A stretch of DNA of 64,000 bases from Ostrinia nubilalis (taxonomy: Eukaryota > Arthropoda > Insecta > Lepidoptera > Crambidae), in contig NC_087110.1 of the NCBI RefSeq assembly GCF_963855985.1, positions 8,175,001-8,239,000 of the forward strand. The letters run 5' to 3'. The notes under the pieces are model-generated. The model made no database searches. It had not been told where the DNA came from and saw only the letters and a list, made by a program, of their open reading frames with translations. Positions within the stretch are counted from its first letter, which is position 1. Every line of letters starts with the position of its first letter. Shown one piece after another: positions 52,333-62,955 of this stretch. A program made the translations under genes and the position numbers.

Positions 52333-52436
52333 CCATGATGCATTAGCATGCATCAGGTGAAATGTTTATTGAAGACGATTAAAAAAACACACACGGTGGA
52401 CAGACCTAAAGGTTGCAGGGTAATGGATAATGTTCA

Positions 52437-52563
52437 ATAGACGACGTCCTGAGGCTGAAATGATGACGTTGATGATGATGATAGAAATATACTTAATTGA
52501 TAGGACGTCCTGAGGCTGAAATAATGACGTTGATGATGATGATAGAAATATACTTAGTTTAAT
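52437..52563 (+). repeat. Tandem duplication of an RTE-like 3' tail
   Basis: Two successive units of about 63 bp each contain GACGTCCTGAGGCTGAAAT and GATGATGATGATAGAAATAT. The CTGAGGCTGAAATGATGATG order is the tail of lepidopteran RTE-like elements. Confidence 0.7.
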
Positions 52564-53109
52564 TGATAATTAAATACTAGGGTCACAATTTACAATATGT
52601 TTTATAAAACCGGTATCGCACATCACTAACTTTAGAGTACTTACTTTGAAGATATTTCAAAGACGAACCGATGAAAATTGATTTGAGATCGAATTGCAAT
52701 AAATCCAATCTAACGTCTTAATGGAAAATCTTAGCTACTTTCTCAATACGACTTGTTTAAACATGTTTAGAATATTTATGTGCTTGAGTAAGTAGAAAAT
52801 TAACTCATTTACATTAGAATTTATTAAGCAACTTTAAAACTAATTTAGGCTGTGATTTTATGAGTGATTCTGAACTAACACCCTTATGATTGATCAAATC
52901 ATATAGTTATTTTATGCAGCTTAAACTAAACTTCACTAAAATATATTATTAACAACGAACTTTTAATTTACCTGCTAAATAGAGATGACTCCTTTACAAT
53001 TGCTAAATGGTCTAATTTAAAATTAACGATTACCTCTTTGAACCAATTCTAATAAAGGCTATTCATTGGGACTTCTTGGCGGGAATCTGAAGCGTCATGT
53101 TAGCGGTTT
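52564..53109. other. AT-rich sequence without a recognised feature
   Basis: No frame or repeat family was recognised. Confidence 0.4.
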
Positions 53110-53456
53110 TGTTTTATTTTCTCAAATTCGTGTTTGGGCGACTATTAATGTGTAATAATGGTGGATTATTGACCATTGAGTGTTCGTGAACGTGCATGAG
53201 TGTGGGCAAGTGAAGCAAAACAGTGCATCGTGATTCTTCTGGTTCTCTCAAGTTGTCCATAGGAGGTCTCAGTAAAGCACCACCACTTTACTGAGACTCA
53301 AGGGGTGGGAAGGGGTATCATCTATCATCCTTCATTATTTCATTACTTGATCTCATTTTGTAACTCGTAATCACATAAATACTTGAAAATGGCACAAATC
53401 AAGTCGACCTCGACGTGTATTGCCAACATCATCAAAAAGAAGAAGAAGAAGAAAGG
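53110..53456 (+). repeat. Possible retroelement 3' end with AAG tail
   Basis: The sequence ends GGCACAAATCAAGTCGACCT, TGCCAACATCATC, then (AAG)n at 53440-53455, the layout of a non-LTR or SINE 3' end. A palindrome GTCTCAGTAAAGCACCACCA/CTTTACTGAGAC lies at about 53269-53302. The family was not identified. Confidence 0.4.
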
Positions 53457-53484
53457 CTATTCATTTTCCTACTTATAATTAACT

Positions 53485-53702
53485 AGCTTTCCGCCCGCGG
53501 CTTCGCCCGCGTGGAATTTTGTCTGTCACAGAAAAACTTTATCGCGAGCGTCCCTCTTTCAAAAACCAGGATAAAAACTATCTGTCCTTTCCCGGGACTT
53601 AAACTGTCTCTATGCCAAATTTCATCAAAATCGGTTTAGTGGTTTAGGCGTGAAAGCAAGACAGACAGACAGATAGAGTTACTTTCGCATTTATACAGAT
53701 TG
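53485..53702 (+). repeat. Lepidopteran interspersed repeat with CAGA tail, full copy
   Basis: Same family as 574-786: CCGCGGCTTCGCCCGCGTGG, GTCTGTCACAGAAAAACTTT, ATCAAAATCGGTTTAGTGG, GGCGTGAAAGCAAGACAGAC, then GTTACTTTCGCATTTATACA. Confidence 0.75.
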
Positions 53703-53926
53703 GTGCAACAGTTTTTGCTTAATTTTTTTCTTTCAAAAAGATTGATAAAACTTCACACGGAGAATTAATGACAACAATCTTTCCAGATATGTGTGTATAC
53801 TTAAGTATGTGTCTGGAAATAGCCCAAACGAGCAGTAATACACCAGAAGATACGGAGCAGAACGACGCCTGGAATCGGGCTCTGAGACAAGGGTAAGAAA
53901 TAAGGCACTCCATCCACCGACACTAA

Positions 53927-54506
53927 GGGCTATATTTCACCGGGACACCATGGCGGCGCAACCAGTCGCCGCTACCAACAAAATGTATACAGCTCTATAG
54001 AGAGTTACTCACCTGGTGTCCGTTTGGTTGCGCAACCAATTCGGACGAGTGCGCAGCATGTCGCTGGTCGCGCCACCACTAATTTCTATAGCGCTGTATG
54101 TATGGTGTCTCACTCACCCGGCCGCCAGTCCGGCCGCCAGTGACGCCCCCACCTCATTGCATGCAGCACGCGTCGCACTGTTATGTTTTATTTTTTAACT
54201 GCTTATTTTAATATTTTAGTTGTTTGTTAATTGCATACGATGTGTAATTTCGATACAGAAAGGTTTATTATCGAAATTCAAAGTAGATCATCAATTTGGG
54301 ATTATTCCGATAGAGATTTAAAAAAGAAATGTTGGGAGGAAGTTGTAGATTTTTTTGGTTGGAGAACTGTCTCTTCAAGGTCCATTTTGATACTGTCTCA
54401 GTTTGGTGTGGCTCTGGTGCCTGTATGGTGTCTAGTTTGGTAGCTTACGGACACCACGGTGGCGCAACTGGTTGCGCCGCCATGGTGTCCCAGTGAAATA
54501 TAGCCC
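53927..54506 (+). mobile_element. PIF/Harbinger-type non-autonomous element, TAA duplication
   Basis: GGGCTATATTTCACCGGGAC and ACCATGGCGGCGCAACCAGT at the left have near-identical inverted partners at the right. TAA lies at 53924-53926 and 54507-54509. A MADF-like coding start inside supports PIF/Harbinger, whose second gene encodes a Myb/MADF protein. At 580 bp it is an internal-deletion derivative. Confidence 0.88.
54240..54443 (+). pseudogene. Truncated MADF-domain frame of the PIF/Harbinger element
   Basis: The frame starts MCNFDTERFIIEIQSRSSIW and continues DYSDRDLKKKCWEEVVDFFG. This is the N-terminal two helices of a MADF/Myb-SANT-like DNA-binding domain (pattern FxxxFIxxIxxRxxIWD ... 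YxDRxxKxxxWxEV). The residues after about 43 are unrelated, consistent with an internal deletion joining the gene start to the element's right end. It is unlikely to be functional, although the frame could still be expressed. Confidence 0.8.
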
Positions 54507-54867
54507 TAAGGGTCTGTCCAGGAGGGCGATTTCTGCGAAGTGAGGCGAAAATGATCCGCCTAGACAAAGTGACATTCGGGACATTTTTGATTTCGATATC
54601 GTTCATAGAGTGAACTACGAACAAAACAAAACGGAGCGAAGCGATTTCAGAATAATTAATTGTCACGTTTGTACAAAATAAAGTTCGTGACAGATTCAAT
54701 TTTGCGATCTCTCTACTGAGCGAAGTAGATTTACTCGTATGTGCAAAAAAAAGCTCTTTCGGAATTAAAACTTTTACGTAACTTTTACTTTTAACGTTTT
54801 ATTAGTGAATCATTTCTTTTTCCTCATCTTAATCATAACGACGAGTGATTGAGTGATTGATTGACTG

Positions 54868-54995
54868 AGTTTCTTGCGCTGCTTCTTCTCAGCACTGGCC
54901 CATTTATTGTTCTAAAAAAGTGATAGGGTTAATACCGGGACGTGTAAAAGTGCTTTTTAAAAGCCCACTTAAAAAGTAAATTACTTTTATGACTT
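54868..54995 (+). repeat. Non-LTR 3'-UTR fragment
   Basis: TTTCTTGCGCTGCTTCTTCT, CAGCACTGGCCCATTTATTG and TACCGGGACGTGTAAAAGTG match the block at 26852-26965. Confidence 0.75.
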
Positions 54996-55539
54996 TTTTT
55001 ATGTTGGATGGATAAAGAATCCTGGGAGAAAGTTCGGAACAACTACGAAAAACTAGAATCTCATAAACAGTTTCTGCATCTATCCACCTCTCTTTCTGTT
55101 TCTTTCCTTCTCTCACGAAAAAAGACAGCTTTAAAGGAGTACGCAGGGCTCGTGGCAAATAATTGCCTTTAGAAAATCTTTTAAATTTTTCAATTTTTTA
55201 CGAACTTTCGATTAAAGTCGCTATATTTTCTCTTCTACTGGACACAATACTTTACTCTTTTGTTATTTAAGGCCCGATCCGACCTGACACTTGAGGCGCA
55301 GGTACCCGAAATTGCCCGAAATTGGCATTACTTAAATAAAAACCCTGTAGAACCAAAAATTCCTAAAAGATTGGCCTAAAATGTTTACTTGGGTATATTT
55401 CAAATCGGTATAATTTGATGTAATTTTGCTTCTTTTAGGAAGTATTTGGCAAATCCGAAGTTAATAATCTAAATGTTTTCTGAAAATCTTATGATTTTTG
55501 TAAATAAATCAAATGGAGTGATATAGGGTTTATTGAAAA
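54996..55539. other. Sequence without a recognised feature
   Basis: No recognised repeat or coding exon. It lies upstream of the Kazal exon and may be intron of that gene. Confidence 0.4.
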
Positions 55540-55715
55540 CTCCCGGATAGTGGATCCCGTTTTACCCCCTTAGGGGAGGAATTTCGTAAAATCCTTTCTT
55601 AGCGGATGCTTACGTCATAACATATACCTGCATGCCAAATTTCAGCCCGATCCGTCCAGTGGTTTGGGCTGTGCGTTGATAGATCACTATGTCAGTCAGT
55701 CAGTCAGTCAGTTAG
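55540..55715 (-). repeat. (GACT)n-associated interspersed repeat
   Basis: Inverted copy of the family at 49620-49890, with (GTCA)n at 55690-55711 and TAAGCATCCGCTAAGAAAGG on the minus strand. The 3' end is GGATCCACTATCC on that strand. Confidence 0.7.
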
Positions 55716-56517
55716 GTTGTAGGACCTTGTTAATAATTGAAGTCGATCTTGGGTACCTATTTACTTCTTATAAAGCTACCATATTTCAGACTTTAAACTA
55801 CGTAATCTATACTTTAGTTAGCACCCAGAAATATTTGTCTAAGGCTAGGCAGAAAGGTTTGATATAAGGCTGTAATAAACATAAATCTTGGGCACAAAAG
55901 GAATACAAGTCCTTAAACCGAGCTGGGTGGAGTTTGTTCTTTGAAGGAATTTCTTATTTCCAATTTAATCTTGCAAATAAAGCCCACTCTGAGTGGTTTA
56001 GAACTTTTAAACGGGGCACTGCTTATTGTTATTTCTATACATCTTTATGTTCAGAGGTAACGATCAAAAAGTAATTCACTTAGCCCTGTAACCTCTTAAC
56101 TTAAAAGCCCAAGTATTCAAGGCTTTTTCAAGATATTATTTTTATTTTGTTCTTCTACCGTAGAACCGATCTGTCCAGGATTGGATGACATGTGCTGTTG
56201 AAGACAGCTGCATATAGTAGTTTCAATCCAAGATAAGCTGTAGATCCTGGCTCTTAAAGAGTTACATTGGCGGGAAAGAGACGTGCAATAGGGATGTTCC
56301 TGGGTAATTAGCAAGAGTTCAATCCGTGACGTCAAAGAGTGCATAAAAGTGTAGCATGTGTAATTTACTTGTTTGATTGACAATTACAAAAAATACGTGT
56401 CAAATATTCTTTGATAGTAATGACGGACTAAAAGCTTTTTTTAGGAGACTAGCCTAGCTTTTTAGCCACTGACAGCAAATAACAAAAAAATATACTAACA
56501 TCGGTTTATTTTCACAG
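55716..56517. other. Probable intron upstream of the Kazal exon
   Basis: No repeat was identified. The last 30 bases contain a TACTAAC branch-point consensus (56493-56499) and a pyrimidine-rich tract ending TTTTCACAG (56509-56517), as expected for a 3' splice site. Confidence 0.6.
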
Positions 56518-56701
56518 TGATGACGATGACCTGCAATTTACCACCGAATCCTCCAAGAATAGCTGCGCCTGCTCAAAGATATACGATCCTGTATGTGCTT
56601 CGAACGGGCGCTCGTACTACAACTTGTGCCAGTTGGAGTGTGACTCCACCATTACAGGCAACGTCACTGTGCTCCATCAGGGGAACTGCATACCGTTCTA
56701 G
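56518..56701 (+). CDS. Terminal exon of a Kazal-type serine protease inhibitor
   Basis: The frame starts with one base completing a split codon, then 60 codons to TAG (56699-56701). After an acidic stretch (DDDDLQFTTESS) comes a Kazal domain, CACSKIYDPVCASNG then RSYYNLCQLEC ... GNC. Cysteine spacing is C-x1-C-x7-C-x10-C-x3-C-x(n)-C, which matches insect Kazal domains, with the conserved PVC and YYNLC core. By family knowledge the reactive-site P1 residue is the second after Cys2, here Lys, suggesting a trypsin-like target. An N-x-T site (NVT) is present. Kazal proteins are secreted, so a signal-peptide exon should lie upstream, but I did not find it. A branch point and 3' splice site precede the exon and AATAAA follows. 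This is the only clear host coding sequence here. Confidence 0.9.
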
Positions 56702-56723
56702 CACTAGACATTTGTAGGGTTTC

Positions 56724-56729
56724 AATAAA
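56724..56729 (+). terminator. Polyadenylation signal of the Kazal gene
   Basis: AATAAA lies 23 bp after the stop codon, followed by GTTTGTATATT, a plausible GT-rich downstream element. The 3' UTR is therefore very short. Confidence 0.75.
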
Positions 56730-56825
56730 GTTTGTATATTAAAAAGTACTTTCTTTTTGGATATCCACAACCACAACCGATTCTACGCTGCCTGCATCCA
56801 GATTTTTTTGTAAAAGATTTTTAGT

Positions 56826-57003
56826 AATTTGTATTGCACAAATTACTAATAGTCCCTTTAGCCCCTCATACTAAACTAAGTACCTATGCTTGTGTCACGA
56901 GTAGGCTCACCCCAATAGTCGAGCTGCGGTGGGATTCGAACCCGCATTCCCCGGATCACGAGTCGGCCAGTCCGATTACCTCACCGTTCGGTTATCGTGA
57001 CTT
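56826..57003 (-). mobile_element. tRNA-derived SINE or SINE head
   Basis: On the minus strand a tRNA-like head includes GATAACCGAACGGTGAGG (A-box-like) and a perfect B box, GGGTTCGAATCCC (plus 56932-56944). The text after the head reaches AATTACTAATAG and an AATTTGTG palindrome near 56828-56853. It abuts the 5' truncation of the next non-LTR element. A free-standing tRNA gene is unlikely because acceptor-stem pairing is poor. Confidence 0.6.
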
Positions 57004-57017
57004 CAAAAAATTTCTAA

Positions 57018-59638
57018 ATTTCAAAATGTAAAGAACGTAAAGATATTGTATCTCTCTCTGTTGAGCGAACTATTGAGCTGTCATGTGCAGAACTGGACGA
57101 CTATGTTATTGTATGTGTATATAGACCCCCATCTAGTAACTATGAATTATTTGAAACCACAATGGAAGAGGTACTTAGAAGAGTGTGTAATAGTTCAAAG
57201 AAAGTAGTTGTATGTGGAGACTTTAATATCAATATAATAGAAGATTCCTCTCTTTCAATACGGTTTTTAAATTTATTCAAATCTTTTAACTTGTTAAATC
57301 TTTTCTCTGAACCAACTAGGGTGACTCCAACATCAGCTACTTGCTTAGACAATATATTCTGTAACTGCTTAGTGCTAGAGAAATCAATAATAAATTTTGT
57401 TAATTCTGATCATTGCGGTCAAATAGCGTCATTTCAACACCATTTTGTGCCATCGAGCAAGGAAATAGAATATAGACCAGTCACTGCATCCCAGAAAGAC
57501 AAATTTAAATCTCAAATATCTAATAAGGTCCCACTTTTGCATTATTTTAACTGTAGTATAAATATTTTATATGAGCAATTATTTGAATTAATTAAAAATG
57601 AGTTCAATAAAACTTTTCCTAAGAAAACAATTATTATTAAAAACAATAAAACTAAATTCAGTGACTGGGCTACAGTAGGTATTTATATTAGTAGGAAAAA
57701 AATGTTTGAATTATATGGTAGAAAAGCCTATAGTAGCGACCCGGACTTTATAGAATATGTAAAAAAATACTCAAAAGTTTTTAAACAAGTTTGTACTATG
57801 GCAAAATCTATTTACATACGTGACAAAATTAAAAACTCTGGCAACAAAATTAAAACTACTTGGAATTGTATTAATAAAGAAACTTGTAGAATTATATCTC
57901 GGGATGACACATTCGCATTAAAAATTGATAATAAGTATATTAAATGCAATGATAAGGTAGCAAACGCATTCGAAGGTTACTTCTCAAATGTACCAATCAT
58001 AACAACAAGCAATCTTAATTCATGTTCATATCAGGCAATGTCTCTTCTCGAGGGTTGTGTTGATGTTTGCAATAGCCCATTAAAATTTAGACAAATAGAC
58101 CCCATAGTTATTATAAAAACTTTCAAAGAACTAAATATAAAAAAGACAGAGGATATATGGGGCATATCAACAGACATAATAAAACCCATCATTCCTCTTA
58201 TAGCTCCCCATTTAGCTCATATCTTTAATGAATGTATTAACGAAGGTCAGTTCCCTACCCTGATGAAACATAGTAAAATCATACCATTATTTAAAGCAGG
58301 AGACAAAAGTGACCCATCCAACTTTAGACCTATATCGATACTACCTGCGCTCAGTAAATTATTTTCAATCAACTACTGTCTCATTTTAACTTAAATAAAC
58401 TGTTTCATGAAAAACAATATGGGTTCACAAAAGGGAAAAGTACGACCGATGCAGGGGTTGCTCTTATCAAACACATTTTCGATGCTTGGCAGGAGAAAAA
58501 AGATGCTATTGGTGTATTTTGTGACTTATCGAAGGCGTTTGACTGTGTTGATCATCAAACTCTGTTATTTAAGCTAGAACATTATGGCGTATCAGGCAAG
58601 GCCTTAAGCCTATTACACTCTTACCTCTCAGACAGATTACAAAAAGTAAATATTCACGGAACTAACTCTTCGGGCGCCCCCCTAAAAATGGGAGTGCCCC
58701 AAGGCTCAATACTGGGACCATTGCTCTTTCTGATTTATATAAATGATCTACCTTTTTATTCAAAGGACCTTTGTGAGATAGTATTATTTGCTGATGACAC
58801 TTCTTTAATTTTTAAAACTGACAGGCGTCAGGAAATATTTGACGACGTGAATAATGCTCTTTCCAAAGTATTAGACTGGTTTACAACTAATAATTTGCTA
58901 TTAAACGCAAAAAAAACTAAATGTTTAAAATTCACTATGCCTAATGTCAAACAAGTTAATACTAATATTACAGTAAATAATGAACGCATTGAACTGATAA
59001 ACTCTACTGTCTTTCTAGGTATTACCCTAGACTGTAAATTACAATGGGGCCCCCATATTGCTGCCTTGGCGGGAAGACTTAGTTCAGCTGCCTTTGCGGT
59101 GAGAAAGATCAGAAACTTGACTGATGTTGAAACAGCAAGGCTTGTATATTTTAGTTATTTTCATAGTATTATGTCTTATGGTCTTTTACTGTGGGGCTCA
59201 GCAGCAGACATAGAATCAATTTTCATTTTACAGAAAAGAGCTGTCCGGGCAATATACGGTCTTAAACCACGTGACTCGCTTAGAGAAGTTTTTAAAGAAA
59301 TCAATATATTGACTGTGGCTTCGCAATACATATTTGATAACATTATGTATGTCCGTAAACATATACATTTATTTACTAAGAAAAGTGACGTCCACTCATT
59401 TAACACGAGACATAAGAATAAACTTGCTGTTCCATCATTTAGGTTGCATAAGATAGGTAATTCATTCTTGGGGAAATGTATTACCATATTTAACAAAATA
59501 CCACACAACCTTGTCGAATTGCCAATAAACAAATTTAAGATACATATAAAAAATACCCTTATGTCCAAAGGGTACTACAAGGTTCGAGACTATATTGATG
59601 ACAAGGATGCGTGGTCAGTTCAGTCTGCACATATTTGA
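57018..59638 (+). pseudogene. 5'-truncated Jockey/CR1-like ORF2 with one frame break
   Basis: The frame opens at 57018 within the endonuclease domain (VIVCVYRPPSSNYELF, then VVVCGDFNINI and NSDHCGQIASF) and runs to 58394. The RT begins NFRPISILPALSKLF. At about 58362 a few codons expected between LSKLF and IFNQLLSHF are missing and the frame shifts. From 58361 the new frame carries QYGFTKGKSTTDAG, FCDLSKAFDCVDH, MGVPQGSILGPLLF and FADDTSL (catalytic motif), and continues to 59638. There is no RNase H. The N-terminal part of the endonuclease and all of ORF1 are missing. A single small deletion and the truncation inactivate it. Confidence 0.9.
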
Positions 59639-59890
59639 TGTACTTAAATTTGACTATTCTTACCGTTAGATAATTCCTGGCAATAAGTGGTGACTGAGTT
59701 TGTTCCGGCGTTTTTTCTCAGCACTTGCCATATGTTTGTCTCGAAGCGCTGGTAGGGCCCAAAAGATAAGGAGACATGTAAAGTGCCCCATAAGGGCTAC
59801 CTTTTCTTTTTTTATTATTTTCTATTGACGTTCATAAGTGCCACTTGTGGTCTAAACTGAATAAATATTTTTGATTTTTTTTTTTTTTCC
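59639..59890 (+). other. 3' UTR of the 57-kb non-LTR element
   Basis: It contains TTTTTTCTCAGCACTTGCC, TTTGTCTCGAAGCGCTGG, an AATAAA (about 59861) and a T-rich end. Blocks of it are dispersed elsewhere in the window (26.9, 41.8, 46.8 and 54.9 kb). Confidence 0.7.
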
Positions 59891-60298
59891 GCTTTCACCA
59901 GGTTATCAGTCCACAGTGCTTATTTTATTACAATCAAGAACTGTTTGCCTATTGAACAAGAAAACACGTCCACTGACTTTTAGAGTTCTGTTGAGGTGCA
60001 ATGCGGAGTCATCATCATCATCAATTTCAGCCACAGAACATCCACTGCTGAACATAGGCGTCCCTCAATGAGGCCTTCTTCCAGATTAGCCCGTTGGTAG
60101 CGGCCTGCAACCAGCGCCTTCCTGCTACCCTTATTAGGCCGTTTATCCTTGTGGGTGGATGTTCTACGCTATTGGAATCAATTTGGAATGTTGCGGTACA
60201 ATGCAGTGTTGTGGCAGTGTGGTGTTGTGGTGCGGTTCAAAGGCTAGACTATCATCATTACGCCATTAGATAGGGATTCCATCGACTAAAACTCTCTT
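59891..60298 (-). repeat. RTE-like 3' fragment, inverted
   Basis: At 60008-60160, ATCATCATCATCAATTTCAG, CCACTGCTGAACATAGGCG and GGTAGCGGCCTGCAACC are the reverse of the common RTE-like 3' end, also at 43022-43120. The rest is unassigned. Confidence 0.65.
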
Positions 60299-60412
60299 AG
60301 GCTGAGTTGCACCTTCTTATTTTAATTTTAACAAACGTCAAAAATCTGTCAAATTACATACAAAAAACATCGGTCATAGTTACGGTTAAAATAATTTGGT
60401 GCAACACAGCCT
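60299..60412. mobile_element. AGGCTGAG-family TA-MITE, copy 4
   Basis: AGGCTGAGTTGCACCTTC on the left and GGTGCAACACAGCCT on the right form the ends. TT is on the left and TA on the right, a slightly decayed duplication. Confidence 0.8.
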
Positions 60413-61227
60413 TATATCACGAAACAGTAACTTTTTGTCTACCCTCTATCTTGTTAAAAACTCATTTCATATAACGCTGTAAACAAATGAACAATCTCAA
60501 CACAGCAATCTCATACAAAGCAAATGCAATAAAATTTCTCAACCATTCTGCTGGAAAATTTAAGATAATCGTCGCCATAAAGCTCAATGTGTATTCAGTA
60601 CTTAATGAAACAAACATACTGAAGTCGTATTTCTAAAACATTAGAATTCAAATTCATATGATTGGATTTCTTAAAAAATCTTTTAAAATTTTGTAGCTTT
60701 ACCATGAGTTTACATTACGTCATCGCTAGTAAATGCGTAAAAAAACTACGACAGTTCTTGAACGTTAACGCCAGGGGTGCTGTACAATTTGTCATACATT
60801 TCCTGTCATTTTTTGTGCAGTCGATAGCGAGCACACCTAACGTAAACTCATGGTAAAACTGTATATTTCTCAAAAATAAATCAATAAATTCAATTTCTTC
60901 TTTAAAGAAAATAAGTAACATGAACGAAGACTATAAGAAAAAACATAGTAAAGTACTTACCTACTACACTCGTAGAAAAGCAAAGAAAAATATTGTAGCT
61001 GGCATTAATAACCTTTATACCTCACGTCTCGTTCCACGCAATCAATTACCTAAAAATACTTACCCACTATTACTCTACTCAACGTCTGAGTTATATCGGA
61101 TGAATTATTTTTTCTGCGTACAAAGAAAATCATAAGATTCGTATTTCTTTTGAACATATTTCGAATGATTTACAAATAAAGTTATCGTGAGAACAGAAAC
61201 CTATTTACGTGATTTTACTAATTGTTA
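60413..61227. other. Sequence without a recognised feature
   Basis: Small frames (60662-60856 and 60920-61135) have no recognised domain or splice context. Nothing else was identified. Confidence 0.4.
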
Positions 61228-61390
61228 GTTGTTATAACAACAACATTAACAACATTGTTGTTTCGGCAATTAGAGGTGAGAATCTCTTGGCCTTCATCTT
61301 CAGGGAAGGGATGATCAGGTTGAAGGTGGAAATGAGCTTCACCCCGAATCCTCACCCTGTCCCCTTTGGTTGAGGATTCGCGGATTGTGG
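61228..61390. repeat. Rearranged SINE fragments
   Basis: A sense piece (ACATTGTTGTTTCGGCAATT, AGAGGTGAGA) is joined to an inverted piece (TGATCAGGTTGAAGGTGGAA, GAGCTTCACCCCGAATCCTC) of the SINE family at 9671-9882 and 23300-23604. Confidence 0.65.
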
Positions 61391-61595
61391 TTAAAAAAGC
61401 TTGGTTAATTTCGTGCGAATTTAAGACTCATTTCTAGCGTTTCAAAAATACGTCCCCAGAAATGGAATTGTAGAGTACTAAAATGCATTCAATGTCCTCA
61501 TAACATTTAGCAAAATACCCTCATTTTGAACGTCCTTAATACCCAGTTATCGTCCCATGTCAGATCATTAAATTCAGAACTTAGTACGAGCTTTA
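61391..61595. other. Sequence without a recognised feature
   Basis: Short gap between a SINE fragment and a MITE; nothing identified. Confidence 0.4.
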
Positions 61596-62094
61596 GAGCC
61601 AAAGCACACGATGCGTTGCGGCGCCGCACCGCAAAGATTTCGCCGTATCGCGCGACGCGGCGCCGCACCGCTCCTGTGCCCGCCACAGATATTTCTATGT
61701 AAGGCGCCTCGCCCACGGCGACTTTTTGCGTTTCGTAAACGAGCGACAGCATCACTACTAACGCGCTTTAGTCGCATTTGCAACGCGCTACAGAATTGAT
61801 GCCAACGCGCTACAGCACGCGACTGTATTGAGACAAACGCGTGCCCGTGTCGGATGACAACGGGGTAGAGAACGGAGGTGGCGTTTGCATCGCGACAGTA
61901 TCGCATTTGCATCACGACTGAAAAGTGTTTTGTGGGCGAGGCCACACAGCTACACACACGACCGCATACGCGAACACGCGACAGAATCGCTACTGCATCG
62001 CTACAAAAGTTGTCGTGGGCGAGGGGCCTAAGACGACGCAACGTCACCGCTGCGGAGTCGCACCGCCGCCACAACGCATCGTGTGCTTCGGCTC
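61596..62094. mobile_element. GC-rich MITE, copy 2, carrying a second MITE
   Basis: The left end GAGCCAAAGCACACGATGCG and the right end CGCATCGTGTGCTTCGGCTC match the 43303-43557 family. TTA is on the left (61593-61595) and TTG on the right. Its middle is replaced by the TAA-flanked MITE at 61703-62028. Confidence 0.85.
61703..62028. mobile_element. MITE nested in a MITE, TAA duplication
   Basis: GGCGCCTCGCCCACGGCGAC and, reversed from the right, GGCCCCTCGCCCACGACAAC are the ends, with TAA at 61700-61702 and 62029-62031. The family is shared with 63836-63986. The body alternates GCATCGCTAC and GCGTTAGTAG-like words. Confidence 0.88.
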
Positions 62095-62278
62095 TTGGAA
62101 GTCACTGGTGTAGTGAAGAAAGTTTACAAAGGCAATGGGGCTTGAAGCAAAAAGTCTGAAAGAAAGACGCTCAAAGATCCAAGTTGGATGGATAATGTGG
62201 CGTGAACAAAAAGTTTTTATTTTACTCTTAATATAATTACAGCTTAGTAATATTTAATAAAGAGTGCTAAAAAAGGTA

Positions 62279-62934
62279 CAGTCAGCTTCAAATACACTCG
62301 ACATCAAATAAATCGCACCTCCCGCGACAAGCACTTTCAAACGTATGCATCCCCACTTCCCACCAATATTGGCACCATTTAAAAGCCTAGTTCTAATCTT
62401 CATTTCATTAAAGGAAATGTTTTTACCCCGAAAATGTGTGTTTAGAAGGATCCAGAGCCACTTCTTCAAAAAATAGGTAGTTACGCTAGAGCCAACTTTT
62501 GTGGCTATAAAACTGTTAAGTTGGGATTAATCGCTATCCATCTGTTAAAGAGGACACGTGAGATCATTAATTGGTTTTATAACCATAAAAATTGGTGTAG
62601 TTGATCCCAGAGGTGAGCCCAAATTGAGGTCTTTTTTCAAGTCACATTTATGGTATATGTTAATCATTTATTAAGAAATTAAATGTGTTTTTCTCTGAGG
62701 ATATTTATCGGGCTTTCAAATAACACCAATATTGTGGGGGCACCATGATGTGTCAGAAGAAAATCTTTAAAGTTCGCGTCGCGGAAGGTGCGGTTTATTT
62801 GATGTTGAGTATAGATCGTGACATCCAAAGTGGTCAGAAAGTTAACAACTCAACTTTATTTCAATTGTAACAAAGACGTGTTGCGAACTTTTTGGCCACT
62901 TTGGATGTCACGAACTATGTATTTGACGCTACTG
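62279..62934. mobile_element. TA-flanked TIR element, CAGTCAGCTTCAAATA ends
   Basis: Left CAGTCAGCTTCAAATACACT and, reversed from the right, CAGTAGCGTCAAATACATAG are flanked by TA (62277-62278 and 62935-62936). A strong inner palindrome (GTGACATCCAAAGTGG at 62820 and its inverse at 62897) occupies the right part. It is a mariner-type non-autonomous element or a composite of two. Confidence 0.7.
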
Positions 62935-62955
62935 TACTATAGTTCTAGCGCTTAC

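Noticed and set aside
56932..56995. Free-standing tRNA gene on the minus strand (perfect B box)
   Set aside because: The acceptor stem does not pair well and the sequence continues into a repeat-like tail, so a SINE head is more likely.
61574..62074. 166-codon minus-strand frame
   Set aside because: It spans two nested MITEs and their borders; the open frame is a by-product of GC-rich MITE ends.
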